The position numbers and the translations under genes were made by a program. Positions 47,001-55,043 of a stretch of DNA of 64,000 nucleotides are shown here, one piece after another. Under the pieces are notes generated by a model that worked only from the letters and a program-made list of their open reading frames with translations, searched no databases and was not told the DNA's origin. Source of the stretch: Pseudoalteromonas viridis (lineage in GTDB: Bacteria > Pseudomonadota > Gammaproteobacteria > Enterobacterales > Alteromonadaceae); contig NZ_CP072426.1 in NCBI RefSeq assembly GCF_017742995.1, positions 62,001-126,000 of the forward strand. The letters are read 5' to 3'. How positions within the stretch are numbered: position 1 is the stretch's first letter; every line of letters begins with the position of its first letter.

Positions 47001-48788
47001 GTCGAGTGCGTCCCCTGCTGAAGAAGTGATTACATCCAATAAACTCGTTTCAGCAACCCAGCTTGCAAATAACGACCTGTCTATTTCGTTTGTTGTTTGA
47101 TTTATGAAGGGATCGGAGGAAATACCCAGTACCTCATTGATGAGCTGAGAACTGTACTCCTCTTGATTAGTAGAAAATGCCTGTGCGATATAGGCTTTTA
47201 AAAGTGAGAAAGGCGTGATCACGCAGTTGCTTGCTTCACAACTGGCTACAAAAACTTGCTCATCAAGCTTGATGTATATTTGCTGTGCAGACGAGCCTGT
47301 ACGCTTTTCTAATCGAGTACCGCCGGCGAGTAATTCACTCCAACGCTCTCCATCGCTGGAAAGTAACACGTCATGACCTTCCAGTGCGCTACCGGTAACC
47401 TCAAAAGTTTCTGGTCTGAAATGGGCGTCGACTTGGCAGTCAAAAGTGATAGCACCTGTGGTGTAAGTGCTCCCCGTCAGAGTACCACCACACCCTGCGG
47501 CTTCGCTGATTTCAAAGCCTTCATCAGGTGCAAGCGTAAAACTGGCAGTATCACCATAGGTTACTGCTTGCGTGCCGGGTAAAATGCTACCACCTTCACT
47601 GACAACAGCCTCCACGGTAAAGGTCTGTAAATCAAAGCTAGCGCTAACATGGCATGGTTTGGTGAGTACGCCAGTGGTGTAAATATTGCCAGTAATGACA
47701 CCTTCACACCCATTCACCGTGCTGATTGTATAACCTTCATCAGGCGTTAAAGTAAAGCTAACCCTGCTACCATAGGCTACATGGTGAGTGCCCGGAGTTA
47801 TCTTGCCTTTCCCTTGCGCACTAGCCGTCACTTGTAGGTGTTTTATAGCTGTAATACCACCAAGTGCTTTAATTACACCGTTAATCGCACCATCGCTATC
47901 TCCATAACCACCATCTTTAAGCTGTAAAACTGCACTGTGTTCATCGTCAGAATACTGAACAAGCTCTACAGGCATAAAATACCAGTTACTCCCATCACTT
48001 TTAATGTAACGGGCCTGTTCTGGAAAAGCACTTGGATAAGTGATCTGCATTAAAACATCTGAGCCGGGTTCCGTTATAATATCAATAGCAAGCAACTCGA
48101 AGGGCAATGCAATATCGTCACTCATGGCAGGCAAGCCTGACTCGCTTGTTTGAATAATTCCTTGGCTGCTTTTAGCGATAGCCCCTGTATTATCTAACAC
48201 TGCCACTTGAAGTAGTTGACCGCTTTTATTGTTGGTAAATGTTTGTCTTGGCATTAAGGTTTTGAGTGATATATCGCAGCTACTCGTGAGTTTAGCTACT
48301 TGAAAATGCTCGCCAAGTAATTGACCCTGACAACCGGTGATACTCTCCACTTTATACCCAGCTTCCAATACAAGTTGTGCAGACAAGCTATCGCCATAAA
48401 AATACTCAGACTTATCCAAGTCCAGCCTTGAACCTTCTGAAGCAGCTGTCTTTATGGATAATTTTAGAGGCTTAAAAGAAGCTTCGATATTACAGTTATC
48501 GTTCACACTACTCACATAGTAAGCTTGGTTATCCTCACCAAGCGTGCCTGCACAACCTAAAACTTCTGCGACATAATGACCCTCACCGGGGCGTAACTCG
48601 AAGCGTGCAGAGACGCCTGCATCTACAGTCAGACTTTCAGGGGAGATGGACCCGCTACCTGTATAGGCTGTGTTTACTTCATAACGCGGTTGGGTGTTTT
48701 CTCTGACTGTTTCTGGATCAGAATCATTACATGCAGATAATAAACCACACAGTAGCAAGGTGCAGAAGCTATATATGGAAGGTCTCAT
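41034..48788 (-). CDS. DGR target protein 1: giant surface lipoprotein with M23 peptidase, LRR and DUF1566 domains
   Basis: 2584 residues. The N-terminus has a lipoprotein signal with lipobox LSAC (Cys20). Then: about four bacterial beta-repeat units rich in GxIxPGxxxVxYGxxxxFTLxPDEGY (to about residue 460); a long helical unassigned middle (about 550-1600); calcium-binding DxDGDG repeats (1690-1760); a LytM/M23 domain with HPGED (His about 1974) and HLHFE (about 2081); a short leucine-rich segment (about 2260-2340); and a C-terminal DUF1566 lectin-like domain (about 2390-2584), whose residues 2543-2583 are VR2. It is predicted to stand on the outer membrane and display the variable domain. 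M23 zinc ligands look intact, but peptidoglycan cleavage is not shown. First gene of the DGR. Confidence 0.9.
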   Translation of the reverse strand: MRPSIYSFCTLLLCGLLSACNDSDPETVRENTQPRYEVNTAYTGSGSISPESLTVDAGVSARFELRPGEGHYVAEVLGCAGTLGEDNQAYYVSSVNDNCNIEASFKPLKLSIKTAASEGSRLDLDKSEYFYGDSLSAQLVLEAGYKVESITGCQGQLLGEHFQVAKLTSSCDISLKTLMPRQTFTNNKSGQLLQVAVLDNTGAIAKSSQGIIQTSESGLPAMSDDIALPFELLAIDIITEPGSDVLMQITYPSAFPEQARYIKSDGSNWYFMPVELVQYSDDEHSAVLQLKDGGYGDSDGAINGVIKALGGITAIKHLQVTASAQGKGKITPGTHHVAYGSRVSFTLTPDEGYTISTVNGCEGVITGNIYTTGVLTKPCHVSASFDLQTFTVEAVVSEGGSILPGTQAVTYGDTASFTLAPDEGFEISEAAGCGGTLTGSTYTTGAITFDCQVDAHFRPETFEVTGSALEGHDVLLSSDGERWSELLAGGTRLEKRTGSSAQQIYIKLDEQVFVASCEASNCVITPFSLLKAYIAQAFSTNQEEYSSQLINEVLGISSDPFINQTTNEIDRSLFASWVAETSLLDVITSSAGDALDSYLDHEAVKRLFPLGKERKIEAVTIEVGDPPNLDEGEIARVFSIATQQVSEHQGSTSGYLSDYVLQTATVDEQTQEVTTDVLYFGFNMGRWRGQLNAETHTLTSAFLLNPTWLFLPEVEKIEIATKLLNSSPFSQAVALYQTMVGSGDFLLMDEYTELLEQAVMLLPELSDSQLNVLSNAATSMYQMSEPSSAIHNAKPHDTRALQASQQCQPDSKPKPLISGVLLDRLTFENKSCDETVLNSRLAVWYGWADSEALEKHSFWKELSHSQLVTPKELLRVTAESSPVTVEVGKEYSLYKSHPNRLISKPGVFNTARGASFVFKIIFGMPAVVNNQLTEKIKDVADKATTFKKTYEPVITLSEGVIASYQLLFEAFETQLKGPDSNTELYLGATKALNNIQLGLDILQKVIDTVANDDNQFEQVDLKALFAEMKNKIKKRNNYKVTRYSKTAIQMAVFYGLLEFESIDGYVDIGGIRLPTKAVAYRLALYGFRKASSEEVIVLEQQLATAGLSAADIKAVVNLSAAKIKGHFAKLLTDPKFRKAFLETLTDVDSIAKGAVATLKSLASATLHNKDEILKAVVTALLESAANKISSNMVPTIIKSMGPQKYAQLILSGAELGAFAADLAMKPDLLKYTTKACDDNAKKVCFAAVAPPVEILPYVVAVEDTSDDSAVYLLDSSNALHNSIVEHNSQAQHDDHSWPDGKGIFGNNINYLAATPINNNSKNSAILALTGAKLSYELDAYIAPHQFEAFQTFIKGMKAEHRKLEFDWFVHPYKNQSWQDALNDFTLERSKANALNSNYVQVQVDAAEYDCDLNKTGLLSRECKDVIIRAKASELTNPILKQYVSQLERVNRQQKAELQINTDNLAFLSFTKAAKKADFEEVATFSSPGVRYVSSNMKLGDATWQTGVNVFVVPDYSKHNDSHLSHQQTLINQSTLYYSEPNSMHYLGVRLDRSSRPYNYFGGDILTTDYRIDNQAYYPVILAKHQQTNEIIYLQHPAVHVNGASEDLIKLNGLPNGYRVISVFLYDSVFASYLNSVDGDFVTWFKKRRPENHKLINDAKAQPVTYNQFAGQPYLRVDLNNPDINRVKVTDELTPLQDTDGDGVADEWDSFPQHSRFAYDSDGDGMADAWEVLYGFDPYSAEPDNGKGPSEDFDEDGYSNLAEFTKTLALPSNLAGYDPTTKAAQWHQQNPTLSVQSGQANTHLVADFITLYGEQQVAEISFTWPEENALALPQASLSADGTSWSFTVPASWPDNTSLTLNLHAQLTSGELVVYKRPAAGGALPEMLEYTPFVLQVMGTRFDGFDYPIGNRGLDQSGNPIPFSEQLSDELNHSYGQNLVTDNHTRHSLATTQWRNAQDVGSFLGNYGGTLFGGVHPGEDWNIGAGADDAGEAVFAIANGVITHLQSTYQSGYQTGGYTMVIEHTQADGQQVHSVYTHVTAHAEATGALSTSTAVFHLQVGDRVNRGDAIARIATGMTAVSPHLHFELRSIAPGTDIYPNDNGIGYYSHDGKKHASMTAAQIVTAFNRMKNDEGLLDPSDFIDFNRSGVTGRVNNIVVSHPPKLGEQFTLIINGRNLPTSIAAAVHDAACGPLYDISSDQAKLDCIPNKAGKLFVYVKQTSGGVYLHGAGNLWLDVAESESWVLGVEFADIHFAQCVREHVNSQQVTRLADLTALNCSGRGINSVAELSHLTGLVSLNLSNNALTSINLDSNLALSSADLRGNPFTQTTLDYLASITHIDDLKYLNTPPPSGGTGKLNDTGITWCADGSSNNLDCPVTDYKGQDAEYGRDALAAAGLLSKIGGGNAGFDFTKLDANGNDLPESASEWSCVRDNHTGLIWEVKTDDGGLHDKDDRYNWYNPDSNTNGGHPGYQDDDGDICYGYNENNEATYCNTHAFVERVNTQGLCGASDWRLPNREELRSIVDYSTTHPAIDANYFPQTLSGWYWSSSPYALNFNSAWYVDFNNGDGSYYYKSSGKRVRLVRAGQ
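41041..41160 (-). repeat. DGR variable repeat 2 (VR2)
   Basis: 120 bases ending eight bases before the target 1 stop. I count about 19 differences from the template, all at template adenines, plus the same one-codon insertion as in VR1. The homing-initiation end (gttcgattggttagagccgg) is identical to the template. Confidence 0.93.
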
Positions 48789-49125
48789 CTAGTTTCCCTG
48801 AATTAGTAGCAGCAACGAGCGTTGCAAACGAACCGACAATGAGCTTGATATTAACAACCACCTAAAAAAAGTGGGCCACGTATTTTGAAGTGCATTTTCT
48901 CAACCCGAGGTGATTTTTTTACAAAAGGTGCGTAACTCTTAAGTAAACTGTTTCTTAAGTTGTTATCCAATCAATCGCTTGCAAGATGAAGACGTGGTAA
49001 AAACAGGCAGGCTTACTATCAATTCTGAGAGAATGGCTTTGGCGGAGCTGCACCAGCTTTTAGAGAAAAACGAGAGACACCCAATCAAAATTAGCGTGCC
49101 GTTTGGCTCCTGCTGCGCTGTAAGT
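48789..49125. other. Intergenic region upstream of target 1
   Basis: Contains the promoter region of the giant lipoprotein gene. No ORF with a ribosome site and no repeat was recognised before the array that begins at about 49126. Confidence 0.4.
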
Positions 49126-49520
49126 TAATAGATCCCGGCTCGCAAGCGTCCGGGATGACAGTGGGGTTTGCTTGTTCAACTGCAAAGGGATACCGCTGTG
49201 CCGCACATTGGTAGATCCCGGCTCGCAGGCGTCCGGGATGACGGTGGGGTTTGCTTGTTCAACTGCAAAGGGATACCGCTGTGCCGCACATTGGTAGATC
49301 CCGGCTCGCAGGCGTCCGGGATGACGGTGTGATTTGTAAGTTCGGCCGTAACGGAGTACCACTATGCCATACGTTGGTAGATCCCGGCTCGCAAGCGTCC
49401 GGGATGACGGTGGGGTTTGTGAGTTCAACTACAATGGGGTACCGCTGTGTCGCACATTGGTAGATTCTGTCTCGTAAGCGGCCGCGACGACGGTGGGGTT
49501 TGTGAGTTCAACTGCAAGAG
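49126..49520 (+). repeat. Array of five 82-83 bp repeats
   Basis: Cores start at about 49130, 49212, 49295, 49378 and 49461 (the last degenerate). Each core is a 33-base palindromic stretch (TCCCGG arm to CCGGGA arm, then TGACGG); the 50 bases between cores are also similar to one another, so it is a tandem repeat rather than a CRISPR array. Confidence 0.88.
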
Positions 49521-49594
49521 AGCTACCATCAAGGGGCCGTTGCTCTTGTCTCTCCGGTTAGCATAAGTGGTGCGCTTAATATTTGAGTTTAAGC

Positions 49595-49623
49595 TTGAAA
49601 TAGATTTTTTGTTTGTCTAGTAT
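49595..49623 (+). promoter_or_regulatory. Sigma-70 promoter of the RiPP-like peptide gene
   Basis: TTGAAA, 17-base spacer, TAGTAT: five of six matches at -35 and a good -10. Transcription would start about 45 bases before the ATG. Confidence 0.6.
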
Positions 49624-49673
49624 GAAAACTCCACTGTTAATGTGGATTTATAAATTTAAATAAAGGATTAACC

Positions 49674-49850
49674 ATGAAACTAAAATTAAGTAAAAAAAGC
49701 ATTAAACAATTATCAGCAGACAAAGCAATTTCTCAGCGATTAACACCAGCTGTTGGTGCCGCAGGGCCTGACGTTCCTGCCAGTCCAGCCCTAAACCCGA
49801 CCGATCAATACACGTGTTATTGGGGCCGTACGTGTAAAATAAAACCTTAA
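49674..49850 (+). CDS. RiPP-like natural-product precursor peptide (58 aa)
   Basis: 58 residues with AAGGA seven bases before the ATG. The leader begins MKLKLSKKSIKQLSADKAIS, a Lys/Leu/Ser pattern with an LSxDxA motif that I associate with putative lanthipeptide-type precursors in Pseudoalteromonas. A break follows at LTPAVGAAG, a variant of the double-Gly leader cleavage site. The core (about residues 31-58) is Pro-rich and ends in CYWGRTC followed by four residues, so a small disulfide or thioether ring is possible. No modifying enzyme, peptidase-transporter or immunity gene is adjacent; they could be encoded elsewhere. Own promoter and terminator: monocistronic. Confidence 0.7.
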   Translation: MKLKLSKKSIKQLSADKAISQRLTPAVGAAGPDVPASPALNPTDQYTCYWGRTCKIKP

Positions 49851-49872
49851 TTTAGCTCTAAATCACGGAAAA

Positions 49873-49897
49873 GAGCGCTGATGAGCGCTCATTTTTG
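49873..49897 (+). terminator. Terminator of the RiPP-like peptide gene
   Basis: Perfect 7-bp stem gagcgct / agcgctc with a GATG loop, followed by ATTTTT, 22 bases after the stop codon. Confidence 0.85.
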
Positions 49898-50056
49898 CTA
49901 GGGTCGCCACTGCTCTAAAGGTGTCAACGGTTACCTACTTTATTGATACTTGCCGCGACATACAGCTCTCACCATAAATTCACACATGAAGTGTTGGAAA
50001 ATAGGTTATATCCCGCCCCAAATTTACATGTTTCAGGATTCTACTACGCTGAACCC

Positions 50057-50092
50057 TAATAGATCCCGGCTCGCAAGCATCCGGGATGACGG
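50057..50092 (+). repeat. Single copy of the 82-83 bp repeat core
   Basis: One core (TCCCGG ... CCGGGA TGACGG) standing alone in the 390-base gap between the peptide terminator and the RecQ gene; nothing else was recognised in that gap. Confidence 0.8.
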
Positions 50093-50243
50093 AGGTAGAT
50101 GTCGGTTGTGGGAAAAAGTTCTAGTTTTGAAGATGAGGTTCGGCCGTGTCAGTTTTGACTGCCGGGCCGGTATTCATTCAAACACTGTTTCGCTTTGATT
50201 TTGGTGCCATCTGATAAAGATGCGCTACATCTTTGATACGCCA

Positions 50244-52187
50244 TCATGCCCCAAAACCCAACTGCTGTACTTTACTCAAAACCTGCTGATAGCGGATGTC
50301 TGAGCAGCTGCCAAACCCGGCGCGTTGTCTGAATTTGGAAGACGTTGCCAAAGGCGAGGTCATGCCGGTTAGGAATCGGGTCAGTATTGCCAGGCTTGGC
50401 GTAACGCCAATTTGCATCAAATGCTGTTTTAGCGCATTTAAGTCGTTTCGTAATGTATCGTCCGACGGAAATTCGGCCTGCTTAGACTGGGTTAATTGTG
50501 CAACCTGGCCTCGGCACGCTGAACAGTGTCCGCATTGCTCTGGGGCATTTTCATCGTCAAAATAACGCGCTAAGTTGTAACTTAAACAGGTGTTTAACTC
50601 AAAAAAGCGCAGCATGGCAGCGATGCGTTTAACCTCAGCTTGCTCCTTCTCTAAAAAGTAATCGGCAAGTTCTTTGGCCAGATTTGGTTCTGCCAGCTTA
50701 GTATCAATAACTTGATAAACCTGCATCATGCGTTTTGACTCAAGCTCGATATGCCCTTGTTCGTGCAAATAGTCCAGCGCCGCAACAATGCGGTTTCTGT
50801 CATGCCCTAGTTGCACTAAAGCCTGAATATCAACGGTGCCCCACACTTTCTTAAAGTGCGTATTGGCAATTATCTGCTGAATAAATTGCTGGCGGTTCGC
50901 GTCGAACATGCTGATGACGTCCTGCTCTGTGCGTAACCACTTGAATCTAAAGTCGGCGTAAAAGGCGTATTTGGCCTCAATCACGCCTTTGAGTTCGAGC
51001 TGCACCAGCAAGGTTTTTAATGCCAGCAATCGGATATTGCTGACTTTAGAGGCGCTGAGCTCCTGCATTTCCCACAAGCCCTGCTGTTGCTGCGATTGAA
51101 TTTCATCAATCAGCGCCTGAATGCTGGCTTGCTCCGGAGTGTCGGCGTAAACAAAGTTTTCAAGCGTCGCAACGCCATCTAAATTAGCCAAAGTAATGCA
51201 TTCAGAGAATTGCCCGTCGCGCCCTGCACGGCCTATCTCCTGACTGTAATTCTCTATCGATTTTGGCAGGTCGTAGTGCACCACAAAACGAATATCGGAT
51301 TTGTCTATGCCCATACCAAAGGCAATCGTGGCAACAATCACTTGTGTGTGATTGTTCATAAAGTCGTTTTGGATACTCTGACGAAGACTGTCATCCAGTC
51401 CGGCATGATAGGCTGCGGCGTTTACGCCCGCCGCCTGCAACTGCTTAGCAACCTGCTCGGCCTGTAGTTGCAGCGTGACATACACAATGCCTGCGCCAGC
51501 TTGCTGCTTTAAATAGCCAATCAGTGCCTGCACTTTTTGCGCTTCCGGGTAGGCATACACACTTAAATCGAGGTTGGCACGATAAAAGCCCGTCTGAACA
51601 ATATGCTCGGGCTTTATATCAAACCGGTTCGCCATGTCGCGCTTTACTTTTTTGGTCGCCGTGGCGGTAAGCAGCAGCACCAGTGGAATTTTTAACTCAT
51701 TACGATAGTCGGGTAACTTAAGATAGTCGGGCCTGAAATTATGGCCCCACTCAGAGATACAGTGCGCTTCATCAACCACCAGCATAGAAATAGGCACTTG
51801 CTTGATGAATTCTCTGAAGCGCTCGTTCTTAAAACGCTCAACCGAGATCATCAGCACTTTAATGCTGCCATTTCTGACATTTTGCATCACAGACTGGCTT
51901 TGCTCGCGGGTTAACGTTGAATCTAAACTGGCCGCATTGATGTTTTTGCTGTGTAAAAACTCAAGCTGATCTTTCATAAGCGCCAGCAGTGGCGAGATAA
52001 CTAGCGTTAAATTGGGTAGCTGTAAGGCCGTCAGCTGATAACACAAGGACTTACCAGAGCCGGTTGGGAAAATTGCGAGACTAGAGTGGCCGTTGACCAG
52101 CTGGGTGACTGTTTGTTCCTGACCAGGCCTGAATGCTGAAAAGCCAAAACGCTGCGATAAGGTTTGGTGGAGCGCCGATTCGTTCAT
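50244..52187 (-). CDS. RecQ family ATP-dependent DNA helicase
   Basis: About 647 residues from the ATG at 52187 (MNESALHQTLSQRFGF), chosen over 52247 because RecQ proteins begin near this point; the ribosome site is weak in both cases. Motifs: FRPGQEQ (motif 0), TGSGKSLCYQ (Walker A), DEAHCISEWGHNFRPDY (DEAH box plus aromatic-rich loop), TATAT, FGMGIDKSDIRFVVHYD and QEIGRAGRDG (motif VI). The zinc site is near the end (CLSYNLARYFDDENAPEQCGHCSAC). This is a 3'-5' helicase for recombination and fork repair. It lies between repeat arrays, so it may be an additional RecQ-like copy, not the housekeeping one; this needs genome context. Confidence 0.9.
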   Translation of the reverse strand: MNESALHQTLSQRFGFSAFRPGQEQTVTQLVNGHSSLAIFPTGSGKSLCYQLTALQLPNLTLVISPLLALMKDQLEFLHSKNINAASLDSTLTREQSQSVMQNVRNGSIKVLMISVERFKNERFREFIKQVPISMLVVDEAHCISEWGHNFRPDYLKLPDYRNELKIPLVLLLTATATKKVKRDMANRFDIKPEHIVQTGFYRANLDLSVYAYPEAQKVQALIGYLKQQAGAGIVYVTLQLQAEQVAKQLQAAGVNAAAYHAGLDDSLRQSIQNDFMNNHTQVIVATIAFGMGIDKSDIRFVVHYDLPKSIENYSQEIGRAGRDGQFSECITLANLDGVATLENFVYADTPEQASIQALIDEIQSQQQQGLWEMQELSASKVSNIRLLALKTLLVQLELKGVIEAKYAFYADFRFKWLRTEQDVISMFDANRQQFIQQIIANTHFKKVWGTVDIQALVQLGHDRNRIVAALDYLHEQGHIELESKRMMQVYQVIDTKLAEPNLAKELADYFLEKEQAEVKRIAAMLRFFELNTCLSYNLARYFDDENAPEQCGHCSACRGQVAQLTQSKQAEFPSDDTLRNDLNALKQHLMQIGVTPSLAILTRFLTGMTSPLATSSKFRQRAGFGSCSDIRYQQVLSKVQQLGFGA

Positions 52188-52309
52188 GATGCAAAATTCC
52201 GTGTTAACAACTGCCGTGTAAGATAACACATTACCAGTCCCCAACAATACTTAACCAGTTTGACAAGTGGCAGGCTTCCACGTGACGGCGAAGTTGGTTG
52301 GGTTAGCGA

Positions 52310-52866
52310 CTAGAAAGAACCACGGTATTGCCGGTTGGTAGATCCCGGCTCGCAAGCGTCCGGGATGACCGAGGGGTTGGTCGGGTTTGTGATCAGAAGG
52401 AGCCACGACATTGCAGGTTAGTAGATCCCAGCTAGCGAACGTCCGGGATGACCGGGGTTGATTGGGTACGCGATCAAAAGGAACCACCGTATTGCCGGTT
52501 AGTAGATCCCGGCTCGCAAGCGTCCGGGATGACCGAGGGGTTGGTTGAGTTCGTGACTAAAAGGAGCCACGATATTGCAGGCTAGTAGATCCCGGCTCGC
52601 ATGCGTCCGGGATGACGGTGGGGTTGGTTGGGGACGCGATCAGAAGGAATCACCTTATTGCCGGTTAGTAGATCCCGGCTCGCATGCGTCCGGGATGACC
52701 GAGGGGTTGTTCAGGTTTGTGATCAGAAGGAGCAAGTGCATTGCTGGTTAATAGACCCCGGCTCGCACGCGTCCGGGATGACCGAGGGGTTGGTTGGGTA
52801 CGCGATCAGAAGGAATCACCGTATTGCCGGTTAGTAGATCCCGGCTCGCACGCGTCCGGGATGACT
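52310..52866 (+). repeat. Array of seven 82-83 bp repeats
   Basis: Cores at about 52339, 52422, 52503, 52585, 52668, 52751 and 52833. Linkers between cores share a pattern (ggggttggttgggt, then a gatcagaaggaaccaccgta-like stretch) with the 54.5 kb array, unlike the linkers of the 49 kb array. Confidence 0.9.
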
Positions 52867-53028
52867 GAGAGTCGCTTTGCCAGAACATCCTCCATAAACT
52901 CTCAGACAGATCTTGGTGCCGTTTCAACCAAAACACTACACGTGGGCTGGATTTTCCAAGCAAGGCAGGTAAGCAAAAGTAGTGCGGTCACATCAGTGGG
53001 AAAGCTCAACTTTAGAGTGCCACCACTT

Positions 53029-54213
53029 TCAATTAAAATGCTCTTCAATTTCTTTAATTTTCTCTTTTGCATTGCTATTTCCCGGGTTCAGTTGAGTCGA
53101 TTTTTTATAGGCGTCTAAAGCCAACTTATACTCTTTTTCATGCCAATATGCCTCGCCCAGGCTGTCCCATGCGTTATAAGATTCTGGATAATACTCAGTA
53201 TTCAACTTAAAAAAGTCAATCGCTGCTGCGCTGTTGGTAGGGAACTGGTTGTCGTACAGTCGGTTATAACCAAAGAAGTTCACTAACCCCTCTCTGGGTT
53301 TAAGCTTTACGCCTAATCTATCCGAAATGTTTTCGAAGTGCGCTTTTAACTCTGTCGCAGGTCTAAACCTGATGGCGTCATCAATCATGTAACCACTAAA
53401 AATATTTTTCAAACCTAAATAAAAGCTCATTATTTGCATTGTATGGTGGTTTTGATCTGTACCAAAAATCTCTGAATGGACGTTTAAGCCTTTAACAGGC
53501 GATGCCTCTATTTTTTGTATGAACTCAATAACATAGTTTTCTTTAGGATATAAAGAAGGCACTCGCTCAGATGTCGAAACAAACAGCTGGCGTTTGCTAA
53601 GTTCTTTTTTTGAAAACTCGCGAAAACGTTTGAGCATTATTTGATTATCCCACCAAAGGCTCGGGTCAATGGCCATGTAAGCATTGAAAAACTCCGGTGT
53701 TTGGTACAGTGAGTGGATAACCGTTAGACCCGTAAAGGAATAGCCTGCCAAAATCCTGTAATCCGCGGTGTGATAATTTTGCTCTATGTGGGGTACTAAT
53801 TCTGTTTGTAAGAACTTTAGAAAATTATCCGCGCCTCCTGTCGTTTCCAACGCCTTTGTCGCTGTCCCACCCCATTGAATAAGTGAGCGAGTAGGAGCGC
53901 TGTCGCGGACTCGGTTCTGACTGACGATGCCAACAACTATCATTTCAGGAATTTGGGGGCTGGCATCGGAACTCATTTGTTTCGCGATGCCAGAAAAAGC
54001 ATGAAAAAAGCTATTTAAATTTGCATCGGTGAAATACAAAACCGGATATTTTTTATAGCCATTTTTTCTATAAGAACTAGGTAAAGATACCCAGTATTCT
54101 CTATTTTCGTTAAGTACTTTTGACTCTATTTGGTGCTTTTTTCCGATAACAACCTCTTGCGCACAAACATTCAGTGTAATGAGTGTGAAAAGAAAAAATA
54201 ATAGCTTTTTCAT
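53029..54213 (-). CDS. Secreted alpha/beta-hydrolase (esterase D/enterochelin-esterase-like) with TPR-like C-terminus
   Basis: 394 residues with a signal peptide (about 1-18, NVCAQ). Residues 22-290 follow the PF00756 esterase fold: REYWVSLPSSYRK, YPVLYFTDAN, the nucleophile elbow GYSFTG with Ser159, and DPSLWWDN with the acid region; a late His in DQNHHTMQ is the probable catalytic base. The C-terminal part (about 330-394) contains a TPR-like pair (AWDSLGEAYWHEKEYKLALDAYKKS). Family members hydrolyse siderophore or other esters, but no iron-uptake genes are adjacent. The gene is bounded by repeat arrays on both sides. Confidence 0.82.
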   Translation of the reverse strand: MKKLLFFLFTLITLNVCAQEVVIGKKHQIESKVLNENREYWVSLPSSYRKNGYKKYPVLYFTDANLNSFFHAFSGIAKQMSSDASPQIPEMIVVGIVSQNRVRDSAPTRSLIQWGGTATKALETTGGADNFLKFLQTELVPHIEQNYHTADYRILAGYSFTGLTVIHSLYQTPEFFNAYMAIDPSLWWDNQIMLKRFREFSKKELSKRQLFVSTSERVPSLYPKENYVIEFIQKIEASPVKGLNVHSEIFGTDQNHHTMQIMSFYLGLKNIFSGYMIDDAIRFRPATELKAHFENISDRLGVKLKPREGLVNFFGYNRLYDNQFPTNSAAAIDFFKLNTEYYPESYNAWDSLGEAYWHEKEYKLALDAYKKSTQLNPGNSNAKEKIKEIEEHFN

Positions 54214-54454
54214 CGTTGCAAATCATTCCTGTGATGATGGATTTAGGGCGTGGTATTTAACAGTGTATTCGCTTCCATGCCAATTTAAGTGTGTTTTAAA
54301 AGCAGAGAGCCGCTCTAAAAAAGTTCAATTATTGCTCTAAATAACATCAACCTAACACCTGGTTATTAACAGCTCAAGTCAAAACACGCTGGAAAAACCG
54401 AACCAAGGGTTAGTGGGGCTGATTAGGCTCGGCGACGGTAGGATAATACGGCAC

Positions 54455-55000
54455 TGCATGTTGGCAGATCCCGGCTCGCAAGCGTCCGGGATGACGGAGG
54501 GGTTGATTGGGTTCGCGACCAGAAGGAACCGCCGTATTGCAGGTTAATAGAGCCCGGCTAACAAGCGTCCGGGATGACCGAGGGGTTGTTCGGGTTTGCG
54601 CTCAGAAGGAGCCACGATATTACCGGTTAATAGATCCCGGCTCGCGAGCGTCCGGGATGACCGAGGGGTTGTTCGGGTTTGCGCTCAGAAGGAGCCACGG
54701 TATTGCCGGTTAATAGATCCAGCCTCGCACGCGTCCGGGATGACCGAGGGGTTGTTCGGGTTCGTAACCAGAAGGAGCCACCGTATTGCAGGTTAATAGA
54801 TCCCGGCTCGCAAGCGTCCGGGATGACCGAGGAGTTGATTGGGTTCGCGACCAGAAGGAGCCACCGTTTTGCAGGTTAATAGAGCCCGGCTAACAAGCGT
54901 CCGGGATGACCGAGGAGTTGATTGGGTTTGCGACCAGAAGGAGCCACCGTTTTGCAGGTTAATAGATCCAGTCTCGCACGCGTCTGGGGTTACGGTACAC
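54455..55000 (+). repeat. Array of seven 82-83 bp repeats
   Basis: Cores at about 54463, 54547, 54630, 54713, 54796, 54879 and 54962, several with substitutions that weaken the palindrome (agcccggctaac, tccagcctcgc). Short plus-strand open frames cross this array in all three frames because the period is not a multiple of three; these are not genes. Confidence 0.9.
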
Positions 55001-55043
55001 AATGCGAGACCTGAATGCTCTATGTTACCCGATACCAATTCAA

